Positions 46,891 through 55,520 of a DNA stretch of 64,000 nucleotides are shown here, piece after piece; position 1 is the first letter of the stretch, and every line of letters starts with the position of its first letter. This stretch comes from Terriglobia bacterium (GTDB lineage: Bacteria; Acidobacteriota; Terriglobia; Bryobacterales; Bryobacteraceae). The position numbers and the translations under genes are program-made. The stretch lies in assembly GCA_020073445.1 (NCBI GenBank), contig JAIQFE010000001.1, forward strand, positions 372,001 through 436,000, written 5' to 3'. The notes below the pieces were generated by a model. It saw only the letters and a list, made by a program, of their open reading frames with translations, was not told where the DNA came from and did no database searches.

Positions 46891-48054
46891 GTGATACCAT
46901 ACCAGGTAGTTCAATTTCAGCCAACCCTATATATTGGGCGACACGAGAGGGACGTGGATAATACGCTCACGTTCGATCCCAGCCTGGATTACGGGGCAAC
47001 CTTTCGGTTCCCGGTAAGTTGGTCGTACCTTACTGGTACGTCTAATCAAAGGGCATCGTCCGCTTCAGCCAACCCGGCACCGGTGCAGCCGATCCCGAAG
47101 TCCTCCGCCAGGCCGATCCCCGTGCCGCCGTCCGCTCCGAAACCGGTCGAGACTCTTGCCGCAACCCAGGCCGCAACCCCTGTAGCCGCGACCATGGAAA
47201 TCGCGACGACGAAGCCAAATCAGGCTTTGAAACCAACAGGCCCGGGCCCATCCGGATCGGATGCGAAATGGGAAATGGTGATTCCCAAAATGGCGCGCCC
47301 TGTGACACCGGTGCGTCCGCAGCGGTCTCTTGAAAAAACAGTGCCGCCGCCTGCCCCGCCTCCACAGGCGATGGCCGCCGAGACTCCCACGGAAATCTCG
47401 TTTTACGCCGGCAGCGAAGCATCCTTTGTGCCGCGACGTTGGAAGATGCTGGTCCTCGGAGCTGCCGTGGTGGTTGTAGGCTGCGTGATCGCACTGGTGC
47501 GCCCGGGGAATGACGCGCGCTCCGGCAGCGACGCTGCCCCCGCTTCGGCAGGCTCATGGAGCCGCCGCTCTGCGTACTTGGTAGGGGCCAAGGAACCACG
47601 TGAGATTCTGATATACAGCGGCTCCGAGGACGTGAAGAACTATCGCATCGAGTTCGCCTGGGTTCCGGATACCCGGGGCGTGGGCTGGCTCTTTCGGGGA
47701 ACCGATTCGGCCAACTACTACGCCGCCAACCTTCGCCTGTTGCAGGCCGGGGCAACGCCCATGCTGTCCGCGGAACATTTCGCCGTGGTCAAGGGCGTGG
47801 AGGGCGCGCACTCCCGCAAAGTGATCACGCTCGGCCGGACTCTCAGCCAGGTTCAAGTGCGAATGGATGCGAACGGTCCTGCCTTTACCCTGTATCTACA
47901 AGGTAGTCCGGCAGACTACTGGACGGACGAACGATTCGAAACAGGCAGTTTGGGGTTTTATGCGGAGCGTGGCGAAAGGCCGGTGCTGCAGGCGCTTCGA
48001 TTTACCTTTTTCCGGAAGAGCGGTCTCCAGACCGTCGTGACTTCACTGCAGTGA
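46891..48054 (+). CDS. Membrane protein with Pro-rich cytosolic region and periplasmic LamG-like domain
   Basis: The longest reading starts at GTG 46891 and gives 387 residues. An in-frame GTG near 46954 is an alternative. Residues 50-180 are Pro/Ala/Lys-rich and low complexity. A transmembrane helix (about 185-203, LVLGAAVVVVGCVIALV) leads to a periplasmic domain (about 225-387) with REILIYSGSEDVKNYRIEF, VGWLFRGTDSANYYAANL and TGSLGFYAERGERPVLQ, the look of a concanavalin/LamG-type beta-sandwich (DUF1080-like). No catalytic residues are obvious. It is the first of three genes with 10-bp gaps. Confidence 0.72.
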   Translation: MIPYQVVQFQPTLYIGRHERDVDNTLTFDPSLDYGATFRFPVSWSYLTGTSNQRASSASANPAPVQPIPKSSARPIPVPPSAPKPVETLAATQAATPVAATMEIATTKPNQALKPTGPGPSGSDAKWEMVIPKMARPVTPVRPQRSLEKTVPPPAPPPQAMAAETPTEISFYAGSEASFVPRRWKMLVLGAAVVVVGCVIALVRPGNDARSGSDAAPASAGSWSRRSAYLVGAKEPREILIYSGSEDVKNYRIEFAWVPDTRGVGWLFRGTDSANYYAANLRLLQAGATPMLSAEHFAVVKGVEGAHSRKVITLGRTLSQVQVRMDANGPAFTLYLQGSPADYWTDERFETGSLGFYAERGERPVLQALRFTFFRKSGLQTVVTSLQ

Positions 48055-48064
48055 TCCTAAGACT

Positions 48065-48976
48065 ATGACGGCACCACACGGATTTCGAAGTTCAGGATTT
48101 GGTTCCGCTGCGGCGGCCGCTCCAGCGGTCGCAACCGAAATCACCTCTGGTAACAATGACCCTCTTCAAGCCGCAATCGGGCTGCGTTCCCAGGGCCGCT
48201 TTCAGGAAGCGCTCGATCTTCTCTCTGGCCTGGCGGATCCCCCAACCGATGCCTACGTGTTGCGCGGAGATCTTCTAGTCGAGCTGGGGCGTATCGCGGA
48301 CGCGGCCGGGAGTTACTACACCGCCACCGTTTCGGCGCCCGGCAACCTGTACGCGCGGATGCATCTCGGTTCCTGCCTGCGCCGCTTGGGACGCTGGGAA
48401 GAAGCCGTGCAGGCGTTTGAGCCGGTGCTGCATGCCGATCCCCACCGCGACCCGATCCGCCTGGAACTGGGAGATTGTCTTCTGCATTTAAGCCGGCCGG
48501 AGCAAGCGCTGAACTGTTTTGACCAATGCTGGTCCGATGCGGCGCAGCGCCAAGCCATGTTCGGCAAGGGCGTTGCTCTGCAGCAACTCCGGCGCTTCGA
48601 TGAGGCGGAGATCGCCTATGAGCGCGTCCTGGCGCTGGACGGAAAAGTGGATGAAGCGCTGGCCAACCTGATCGCCATGAGCCTGGAGGTTTTCGATCTG
48701 GATCGGGTGCTGCGCTACGCGCGCCGCCTAGTGGAAATCAATCCGAGATCCGTGCCGGGCTTGCAGGGCCTCACCTTGGTGGCGGTAGAGCGGGGCGATA
48801 TGGAAACCGCCGCGCGCCACTTTTCCACGCTGGCGCAACACGCGGCCGAATCGATTCGTCCCAGCTCGGACAGCTCCGAGGATATCATCGAGTATCGCTT
48901 GAACCGCAAAGCCATCGATCAGTTTAAAGATTTTATGCGCACCAAGCCGGCACAGCCGGCTGAGCGCCGCTATTGA
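48065..48976 (+). CDS. TPR-repeat protein
   Basis: A 303-residue protein with about seven tetratricopeptide-like repeats (GRFQEALDLL, GRIADAAGSYYTATV, GRWEEAVQAFEPVL, RRFDEAEIAYERVL). The N-terminus is Ala/Thr-rich and no signal or membrane segment is seen, so it is probably cytosolic, on the inner face beside the membrane proteins encoded on either side. It should serve as a scaffold in this operon. The short spacing (10 bp to each neighbour) argues for shared expression. Confidence 0.8.
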   Translation: MTAPHGFRSSGFGSAAAAAPAVATEITSGNNDPLQAAIGLRSQGRFQEALDLLSGLADPPTDAYVLRGDLLVELGRIADAAGSYYTATVSAPGNLYARMHLGSCLRRLGRWEEAVQAFEPVLHADPHRDPIRLELGDCLLHLSRPEQALNCFDQCWSDAAQRQAMFGKGVALQQLRRFDEAEIAYERVLALDGKVDEALANLIAMSLEVFDLDRVLRYARRLVEINPRSVPGLQGLTLVAVERGDMETAARHFSTLAQHAAESIRPSSDSSEDIIEYRLNRKAIDQFKDFMRTKPAQPAERRY

Positions 48977-48986
48977 GGAGAAATAC

Positions 48987-50594
48987 ATGTCGCGTTTGCG
49001 CGTTCGCATCGAATTAAACCGCGGAGGAGTGGGAGTCCCTCTGAATAAGCTGGCCAGCGTGGTCCAGCAAGCGCAATCCTTCTTCCGCATGCTGGGCGAC
49101 GATGTTCACATCGATCAGAGCCAGGGGGATTGGCTGGGATTCGATTTCGATCACGAGTCGCTGAATTTTACGGCGGAATTCGTGGGTGCGGTGACCCAGG
49201 AACAAGTCGCCGCGTTTCATGCCGCCTTCGACGGCACCACGCCGCTGCGGCGCGCCACCATCGCCCAGTTTGCGCGCATCGCCGATGCGATCGAGGAAGA
49301 CGAAGTCATCGGGTTCGGCCTGTATCTTAACGAGGCCGAGGACCCCGGCGAGTGGCGCTGCCTGTCGCGCCGCGACGCGTTGCGGATTGCGGAGGAAATC
49401 CAGGTTTTGCTGGGAACCGGCCAAGTCGGCCAGGATTCGCACCTGCCGGCTGCCGGGGACGTGAGCACCAGCGCACGCTATATGTTTGGCAGGCGCGATC
49501 GCAGCGTGGAAGCGGCCAAGCTGACGGGCGCCGTGCGCGAAGTGGAAGCCAGCCTCTCCAAGCGCATCAGCCGGCTGGAAGGCGAGGTGGCGGATCACTC
49601 CAGCCATATTCATGATCTGCGCTCGAAATCGTTCGAAGCCGAGCAGAGCATGGGCCGCCTGCTTTCGGCCGTGGAGGGTTTCTGTGAACAGGCGGCGATC
49701 CGGCTGGAAACCGTGACCACTCCAGCCCTTGCCTCGGCCGCGGCCGCCGGCGTGGGCCGAGCGCCCTTGGAGAATCGTTCCCTGCCGGAGGCGCCAACCG
49801 TGACTGAGGCGCCCTCCCAGTTCGCGACGCCGAAGCCGGAAGCCGCGCCGAATCCTGCAGCGGTACCCAAGCCGGAAGCCGCACCCAAGCCCGAAGCGCC
49901 GCCCAAACCCGCCGCAGTGTTTAAGGAAGCGCCCAAACCAACGGGCGAGACATCTTCGCCAAGTGGGTCGCCAAGTCCGGTGGCATCGATGCTCGCCGCC
50001 GCAGCCGCATCGCCTGTGCGGACCGCCACGCCGGTCATGACGGCAGCCCCGTTTAAGGATGGGCAGGCGATCTGGTGGCGATCCCCCCTGGTGATCGTCG
50101 TGGGCCTCGGTACGGTGGTGATTCTGCTGGGCATCCTGCTTTGGCCGACCGGATCGAGCTCAAGCGGCAGTAATCAGGTGACTTCGGCGTCGGAGCCGGT
50201 CCATGCCGCGGCGGTCCCGGCTCCCGCGACCCCGGTGGATGCGACGCCCGCGCCAAAGCCCGCTGCGACGACGGCTTCCGCCCCGCCGGCGGCCGCGACA
50301 GCCAAACCTTCGGCGCCCCCTGTAGCGGGATCCATGCGGGTCGAGCTGGTCGCCTCCGAGCCATCGTGGGTTTCTGTCCGAGCGGGCGACGGAACCACGC
50401 TGATGTCGGGCTTGATCGAACCGGGCAAGAGTCAGAGCGTGGATATTCGCCAGACAGCGGTGCTGCGGGCGGGTAACGCGGGAGGCCTGACCATTCGCGC
50501 CAATGGGAAGTCGTTGGGTCCGCTGGGCCCGCACGGGGCGGTTCGCGACGTGGAGTTCAAGAACGGCGATTTCAAGCTGATTCCGGTCCAGTAA
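48987..50594 (+). CDS. Membrane protein with novel N-terminal domain and RodZ-type C-terminal domain
   Basis: ATG 48987 has a strong GAGGAGA site. The 535-residue protein has an N-terminal alpha/beta domain (about 1-145, [20 protein letters not shown] ... [12 protein letters not shown]) that I do not recognise by name, a coiled coil (about 185-235), a long Pro/Ala/Lys linker (about 245-355), one transmembrane helix (363-386), another low-complexity stretch, and a C-terminal beta domain (449-535: [20 protein letters not shown] ... [21 protein letters not shown]) like DUF4115 at the end of RodZ. Topology: N-terminus inside, C-terminus outside. Last gene of the operon. Confidence 0.78.
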   Translation: MSRLRVRIELNRGGVGVPLNKLASVVQQAQSFFRMLGDDVHIDQSQGDWLGFDFDHESLNFTAEFVGAVTQEQVAAFHAAFDGTTPLRRATIAQFARIADAIEEDEVIGFGLYLNEAEDPGEWRCLSRRDALRIAEEIQVLLGTGQVGQDSHLPAAGDVSTSARYMFGRRDRSVEAAKLTGAVREVEASLSKRISRLEGEVADHSSHIHDLRSKSFEAEQSMGRLLSAVEGFCEQAAIRLETVTTPALASAAAAGVGRAPLENRSLPEAPTVTEAPSQFATPKPEAAPNPAAVPKPEAAPKPEAPPKPAAVFKEAPKPTGETSSPSGSPSPVASMLAAAAASPVRTATPVMTAAPFKDGQAIWWRSPLVIVVGLGTVVILLGILLWPTGSSSSGSNQVTSASEPVHAAAVPAPATPVDATPAPKPAATTASAPPAAATAKPSAPPVAGSMRVELVASEPSWVSVRAGDGTTLMSGLIEPGKSQSVDIRQTAVLRAGNAGGLTIRANGKSLGPLGPHGAVRDVEFKNGDFKLIPVQ

Positions 50595-50652
50595 ACACGG
50601 GCATTCCTGCTGTGCTAAGCTCATAAGAGTCAATCAGCAGGAGTTCTCGTAT

Positions 50653-50844
50653 ATGGCAAAAGTGTGTGAAGTCTGCGAGCGTGGGCCGCGGTTCGGAAAC
50701 CGTGTCAGCCACGCCCACAATATCACGAAGCGGCGCTGGAATCTGAATCTGCAAACCGTACACGCGGTGGTCAAAGGCGCACCCAAGCGCATTCGTGTCT
50801 GCACGGCGTGCATCAAGAGCGGAAAAGTCCAAAAGGCCGCGTAA
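50653..50844 (+). CDS. rpmB: Ribosomal protein L28 (bL28)
   Basis: The 63-residue protein starts at ATG 50653 with CAGGAG upstream. It is the zinc-type (C+) L28: Cys5/Cys8 (KVCEVCERG) and Cys50/Cys53 (VCTACIKSG) would bind one zinc. [20 protein letters not shown] is the conserved core. It assembles into the large ribosomal subunit. Not preceded by rpmG in this genome. Stands alone between the membrane operon and a transporter gene. Confidence 0.96.
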   Translation: MAKVCEVCERGPRFGNRVSHAHNITKRRWNLNLQTVHAVVKGAPKRIRVCTACIKSGKVQKAA

Positions 50845-50866
50845 TTTCCCCCCGGAAGTAGGTCCG

Positions 50867-50933
50867 GAGCGCACAGCGCGAGGCGAGAACGGCCCAAAAC
50901 GTCAAAAGATCGAGCCTCGCTGCGTTGTGCGCG
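50867..50933. repeat. Imperfect inverted repeat between rpmB and the TauE-like gene
   Basis: GCGCACAGCGCGAGGC faces GCCTCGCTGCGTTGTGCGC; the arms match over about 16 positions with a 3-base bulge and flank a 25-base loop. It could be the rpmB terminator or a leader structure for the transporter gene, whose start is 20 bp past the right arm. Confidence 0.5.
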
Positions 50934-50955
50934 ATAAATCTATAGTCGGTTCTTG

Positions 50956-51681
50956 ATGCCCCATCTGGCGCCGTGGCAATGGCTGCTCGGGATCTTCTCT
51001 GCGTTCATGATCGGCGTGGCCAAGACCGGTGCGCCCGGCGTGGGCACCATGATCGCTCCCCTGATGGTGTTGACCGTGGGCGATGCGCGCCTGGCCGCTG
51101 CGTGGACCCTGCCCGTGCTGTCCACCGCGGATGTATTTGCCGTCCTCTATTGGCGCAGGCACGCCGAAGCCCGGCAGCTCTTTTCGCTGATCCCGTGGGT
51201 GCTGGTGGGGATCGCGGGCGGCGCCCTGGCGCTCAGTCTGGATGAGCTGATCATTCGCCGGATCATCGGCGTCATCATCGTGGGAATGCTGGTGGTGTAC
51301 CTGTGGCGGCGATTCAGGCCAATCGGCCAAGTGGAAGGCAACCCGGCATTCTACGGAGTCTGCGCAGGATTCGCGACTACGCTGGCCAATGCGTCCGGGC
51401 CGGTGATGAATCTATATCTGCTCACCAAGAAGCTGCCGAAGGAAAAATTCGTGGCCACGGGCGCATGGTTCTTCTTCGCGGTGAACCTGCTGAAGGCTCC
51501 CGTGTATGCCTGGTATGACCTCTACAGCTGGGCGTCGATCCTGTTCGACCTGCTGATGGTGCCGGCGGTGCTCGCGGGCGCGCTGGCCGGGCGATGGCTG
51601 ATCCGGCACACACCACAGCGGGTGTTCGAAGTAGCGGTGATCGCGCTGACCGCCATTTCCTGCTTGTTACTATTTCGCTAA
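50956..51681 (+). CDS. TauE/SafE-family membrane transporter (sulfite exporter-type)
   Basis: ATG 50956 follows an in-frame TTG at 50953. The 241-residue protein is mostly hydrophobic with about seven or eight membrane helices. GVAKTGAPGVGTMIAPLMVL is the conserved first repeat motif, and the second half repeats it (GFATTLANASGPVMNLYLL). Members export sulfite, organosulfur compounds or other anions, and the substrate cannot be told. The stop overlaps the convergent acyltransferase stop. Confidence 0.88.
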   Translation: MPHLAPWQWLLGIFSAFMIGVAKTGAPGVGTMIAPLMVLTVGDARLAAAWTLPVLSTADVFAVLYWRRHAEARQLFSLIPWVLVGIAGGALALSLDELIIRRIIGVIIVGMLVVYLWRRFRPIGQVEGNPAFYGVCAGFATTLANASGPVMNLYLLTKKLPKEKFVATGAWFFFAVNLLKAPVYAWYDLYSWASILFDLLMVPAVLAGALAGRWLIRHTPQRVFEVAVIALTAISCLLLFR

Positions 51682-52715
51682 AAGAGCGTGTAGCGTTCTT
51701 TGAGCCGCAAGAATGGGCTTTCCAGATATCGATAAGACACTGCTGCGATCGCCATGGTGAGGGGAAGGGCCAAGATCGGCGAGGGGACTATGCGGATAGC
51801 CGCCGCATGGAAGACATACAATCCGTAACTGATTTTGCCTAAGTAGGCTCCCGCGCGCACTCGTGAGCCAAGCGTTCCGACGATGACGGCCACCGAGGCG
51901 GCGGCCGCCAGAGGGTACGTGATCAGGACCGGCCATCCTTCGTTGCCGCCGAGAGATCCAGCGCCGACGAGCAGAATGCCGCCGAGGCCAATCCACAAAC
52001 TCCGGGAGCGTGCGGAGTGCCGGGGCACTGCGCCGTTCAGAAAACACGCGAGCAGCGCGCCGCCTGCAATGGGATCGAGACGCGCGAGTGTGTTGCACCA
52101 GATGCCGGGGTGGTGGACGTCGCGGATGACGAGCACGATACGGGTAACGGTGGCGATTGCGAGCATTCCGCAGGCGATGAGTCGCAAACTGCCCGCGCCA
52201 AGACGGCCGCTCATTCGCATTATCCAAGGCCAAGCGATGTAGAACTGCTCTTCGATGGATACGGACCACAACAGTGCGAATGAGCTGGGCGGATAACCCC
52301 ACGCTGCGCAGGCCCAGTTGCCTCCAAACAGCGCGAAGGCCAGCGAGTAGGACCAGGGCATGTGTTCTTCGGGCAGCAGCGACATCGCCGGCACCAGGAT
52401 CAAGAGCGCGAAATAGTAGAGCGGCCAGATGCGCAGAATCCGGCGGATGTAGAACGCGCGGATGTCGATCGCGCCGCGTGAACGTTGCTCGCGCAAGAGC
52501 AACTCGGTAATGAGATACGCGCTGAGGGCGAAGAACAGGTCGACTCCCAGGGCTCCGGCTCGGGCGATGCCGGAGAGCAGCATGGCGGCTTGGCCGGGAA
52601 TCCGATAGTCCGCGGAAGAGTGCGGCAGCGCGTGGTGCAGAAACACGAGCAGAAACGCCCCAAAACGGAGGAGGTCGAGTTCCGGGCGATAGACTCTGGA
52701 GGATGCCTCGTTCAC
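51678..52715 (-). CDS. Acyltransferase 3 family membrane protein (OafA/YrhL-like)
   Basis: The 345-residue integral-membrane enzyme has the family opening RPELDLLRFGAFLLVFLHHA, with the catalytic-site His in FLHH, then DLFFALSAYLITELLL, RRILRIWPLYYF and SIEEQFYIAWPW. Such enzymes O-acetylate surface glycans or peptidoglycan using acyl-CoA. It is likely part of envelope modification but is not adjacent to the GT cluster. The stop codons of this gene and of the TauE-like gene overlap in a four-base CTAA. Confidence 0.92.
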   Translation of the reverse strand: MNEASSRVYRPELDLLRFGAFLLVFLHHALPHSSADYRIPGQAAMLLSGIARAGALGVDLFFALSAYLITELLLREQRSRGAIDIRAFYIRRILRIWPLYYFALLILVPAMSLLPEEHMPWSYSLAFALFGGNWACAAWGYPPSSFALLWSVSIEEQFYIAWPWIMRMSGRLGAGSLRLIACGMLAIATVTRIVLVIRDVHHPGIWCNTLARLDPIAGGALLACFLNGAVPRHSARSRSLWIGLGGILLVGAGSLGGNEGWPVLITYPLAAAASVAVIVGTLGSRVRAGAYLGKISYGLYVFHAAAIRIVPSPILALPLTMAIAAVSYRYLESPFLRLKERYTLF

Positions 52716-52821
52716 GCAAGGTTAGTGTGCGCGAAGGGCCGAGGATTCTCAGTACAAGGAACGGACGATGCTATACTACGAGTCGAGTTAGCAGTTCCCG
52801 ACTGTTAACTGTTCGATTCGT

Positions 52822-52899
52822 CGGGGCGTGGCTCAGCCTGGCTAGAGCGCCTGGTTCGGGTCCAGGAGGCCGGAGGTTCGAATCCTCTCGCCCCGACCA
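52822..52899 (+). tRNA. tRNA-Pro (anticodon CGG)
   Basis: Acceptor CGGGGCG pairs with CGCCCCG; the anticodon stem CCTGG/CCAGG has loop TTCGGGT, giving CGG. The T arm is GGAGG/CCTCT-type with TTCGAAT. CCA is encoded at 52897-52899. It is followed closely by the msrB stop codon on the other strand. Confidence 0.95.
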
Positions 52900-52905
52900 A
52901 TTCTT

Positions 52906-53358
52906 TCAAACTTGATCGCGGGGTGGTTCCGATCCCGCTGGAAAAAACTCCATCGAAGCCGAGTTCAGGCAGTAGCGTTGGCGGGTGGGCGGAGGACCGT
53001 CGGGGAAAACGTGTCCCAGATGGGCGTCGCAGCGTTTGCAGCGAATCTCGGTGCGAACCATTCCGTAACTCGTGTCCTGAATGTTGCGGATATGTTCCAG
53101 ATCGAAAGGTTCATAGAAGCTCGGCCAGCCGGTGCCGGATTCGAATTTGGCCGTCGATCGAAACAGCGGCAGGCCGCATAGCCGGCAGCAGTACGTACCC
53201 GTCTGTTTGTTGTCGAGTAGTCCTCCGCAGAAGGGCGGCTCGGTCCCGTGATCGAGCATGATGCGGCGCTCCTCGGCGGTGAGACGCTTGGCTAGGTTAT
53301 TGCGTTCGGAGTCGCTGAGCGCGTCGAGCTTGTAACCCGATTGTGAGAGCGAGGGCAT
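52906..53358 (-). CDS. msrB: Peptide-methionine (R)-S-oxide reductase
   Basis: I start at ATG 53358 ([15 protein letters not shown]); a longer reading runs into tRNA-Ala. The 150-residue enzyme repairs R-methionine sulfoxide. The catalytic Cys130 is in RYCLNSASM, and zinc ligands Cys58/Cys61 (CCRLC) and Cys107/Cys110 (CKRCD) are present. [11 protein letters not shown] and [10 protein letters not shown] are conserved. A resolving cysteine such as Cys57 is possible. The gene is squeezed between tRNA-Pro and tRNA-Ala. Confidence 0.95.
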   Translation of the reverse strand: MPSLSQSGYKLDALSDSERNNLAKRLTAEERRIMLDHGTEPPFCGGLLDNKQTGTYCCRLCGLPLFRSTAKFESGTGWPSFYEPFDLEHIRNIQDTSYGMVRTEIRCKRCDAHLGHVFPDGPPPTRQRYCLNSASMEFFPAGSEPPRDQV

Positions 53359-53373
53359 GAGATCGGGGAAGAC

Positions 53374-53449
53374 TGGTGGACGGCGTGGGACTTGAACCCA
53401 CGACCCCCGCATTGCGAACGCGGTGCTCTCCCAACTGAGCTAGCCGCCC
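53374..53449 (-). tRNA. tRNA-Ala (anticodon CGC)
   Basis: Acceptor GGGCGGC pairs with GCCGTCC and includes the G3:U70 identity pair of tRNA-Ala. The anticodon stem CCGCG/TGCGG has loop TTCGCAA, giving CGC. The T arm is GTGGG/CCCAC with TTCAAGT. CCA is encoded (53374-53376). The msrB start lies 15 bp downstream, so both may share a transcript. Confidence 0.95.
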
Positions 53450-53480
53450 ACTGAATCTACAAGGTCAGGATAACACGAGA

Positions 53481-55379
53481 CTATCGTTGTACCGCAGTGT
53501 ACAGAACCTGCTGTCCAGTGTTCAGACCTACTGCAAATGTCAACGGTACCGCATCGCCAGGCGTCGTATCCGGCACCACCACGTTGAACTGGTACAACCC
53601 GATCATTCCAGGAGCTAGACCCGCATAACTCACCGTCGCAGGCTTTCCTCCGAAGAATATCTGGAAGGGCAGAGTCAAGCTATTATCGTTCGCGACGATG
53701 GTGCCGGCGCCCGGATCCGGAGTCACCGTGCCGAACCCGACGCCGTAAAGAACGATCGTCTCTCCTGGCCGAGGAGCACGAGCGGGGCTACCCTGCATCG
53801 CGGCCGCTACAGCAGCCGGGAGGGCTAAAGTAGTTCCGTCCGGGAAAATGGCTTCGGTGTATTGTTTGTCGCCGACTTTGAGAGCGGCGGGTGCGAGCAA
53901 ACCCGGCTGAACCTGATTCACGGCAATCGTCTGGGGATCACTAGCACCTGCTGAAGTCGTCACGCGAATGTCCTGGGGTCCCAGTCCCACGCCCGAGGGA
54001 ACTTGCGCGTTGATTTGATTCGGGCTGATGTAGGAGATGAACGCCGCCTGTCCGCCAATCGTGACCGTGGTTCCATCGAGCGAGGTAGGGGCCTGGGCGC
54101 CATGAAAATCCGCGACCGTCCAGGAGCGTGCGTGGGGGGCCAGGTTCGAGCCGTGGATCTCAATCCAGGTTCCGGGCGCAATGGCGGAAAATCCGCCGAA
54201 CGACGAGTCGCTCAGGACTCCGGAGGCCTCGATCTTAGGCGCCGCGCTGGGTCCGGTGGAAACCAGCGGCGCGACGGGCGTGAGCAAACGGATCACGCTA
54301 TTTTCGTCATCCGCAAAGTACACCTTTCCGGAGGCGTCCACGGCGACTCCCCAGGGAAATTTCAGGGCTGCGCTGGTGGCAGGCCCACCGTCTCCGTTGT
54401 AGTCGTATTGGCCATTTCCCGCCGCAGTGTAAATATTGCCATCCGGCGTCACGACGCGGATCCGGCTGTTGAGCCAATCGGCAATGTACAGGTTCCCGGA
54501 CAAAGCATCCAGTGCTATGCCCTTTGGGTAATACAGGCTGGCTTGCGTAGCCGGACCCCCGTCTCCACCAAAGCCGCCGGTTCCGTTTCCGGCGATGGTG
54601 GTGATCGTGCCGTCAGGGGCGACCTTCCGAACCCGGTGGCTCGATGTATCCGCGATGTAAATATTACCCGCTTTGTCTATGGCGAGCCCCTCGGGCGTGT
54701 TCAGGGCGGCTTTAGCGGCTGGTCCGCCGTCGCCGGTGGAAGCCGCGTTGCCCGTGCCGACGAATGTGCTGATATTTCCATCGGTTCCCACCTTGCGGAT
54801 GCGATGGTTGTTCGTGTCGGCGATATAAAGATTGCCGGCGGCGTCCAGGACTACGGCCGTGGGCGTATCCATCAAGGCTCCCGTAGCCCCGCCTCCATCG
54901 CCGCCAAAGCCTTCGAACGTGCCGGCGACGGTGCTCATGACGTTACTGGAGGCAGTCACTTTCCGGATCGCGTCGTTATAAGTATCCGCGATGTACAGAT
55001 TTCCGGCTTTGTCGAACGCTAGGCCATAAGGACGGTTCAAGCCAGCCTTAGTGGCGGCGTTCGTGTCGCCGAAGTCTCCGAAGTCGCCGGTTCCGGCGAA
55101 GGTGGTGATGGTTCCGTTGGTGTCTATCTTACGAACACGGCTATTCGCGGTGTCGCCAATGTACAGGTTCCCCGCAGTGTCAAAGACGATCCCGGCGGGA
55201 AACGCGAGAGTCGCCGCCGTCGCCGCACCCCCGTCTCCCGCAAAACCATGCACACCTGTGCCGGCTACAGTGCTGATAGTGAACTTTGGGGCTTGTGCGG
55301 AGCAAACCGCTGCGCCGAAACCAGCGCCGATCAGGAAAACACTTGCGAACCCGGACAAAACACGACGTGACACAGTCAT
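53481..55379 (-). CDS. Secreted NHL-repeat protein with Solibacter-type (TIGR03437-like) C-terminal domain
   Basis: The 632-residue protein has a signal peptide (MTVSRRVLSGFASVFLIGAG...) and then about six NHL beta-propeller blades (about 30-370), each with a GGDGGPAT or GNLYIADT motif such as DTANSRVRKI and DTNNHRIRKV. Residues about 390-632 contain IEIHGSNLAP, NQINAQVPSGVGLG, GETIVLYGVGFGTVTPDPG and AGLAPGMIGLYQFNVVVP, the pattern of the TIGR03437 C-terminal family, which is abundant in Solibacter. Propellers are likely ligand- or surface-binding. Function unknown. Confidence 0.9.
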   Translation of the reverse strand: MTVSRRVLSGFASVFLIGAGFGAAVCSAQAPKFTISTVAGTGVHGFAGDGGAATAATLAFPAGIVFDTAGNLYIGDTANSRVRKIDTNGTITTFAGTGDFGDFGDTNAATKAGLNRPYGLAFDKAGNLYIADTYNDAIRKVTASSNVMSTVAGTFEGFGGDGGGATGALMDTPTAVVLDAAGNLYIADTNNHRIRKVGTDGNISTFVGTGNAASTGDGGPAAKAALNTPEGLAIDKAGNIYIADTSSHRVRKVAPDGTITTIAGNGTGGFGGDGGPATQASLYYPKGIALDALSGNLYIADWLNSRIRVVTPDGNIYTAAGNGQYDYNGDGGPATSAALKFPWGVAVDASGKVYFADDENSVIRLLTPVAPLVSTGPSAAPKIEASGVLSDSSFGGFSAIAPGTWIEIHGSNLAPHARSWTVADFHGAQAPTSLDGTTVTIGGQAAFISYISPNQINAQVPSGVGLGPQDIRVTTSAGASDPQTIAVNQVQPGLLAPAALKVGDKQYTEAIFPDGTTLALPAAVAAAMQGSPARAPRPGETIVLYGVGFGTVTPDPGAGTIVANDNSLTLPFQIFFGGKPATVSYAGLAPGMIGLYQFNVVVPDTTPGDAVPLTFAVGLNTGQQVLYTAVQR

Positions 55380-55520
55380 CTCCTAGATTGTCGCAGGACG
55401 CGGCCTGGGCCGTCGTCCGGTACAGCGTTAACCGAATGTTAATTTTGAACAGCGGTTCATTATCGGTCGACGCCACTTTTCACTTGCCCCAGAGGCCAAA
55501 TCGGTAGACACTGAAGTTTC

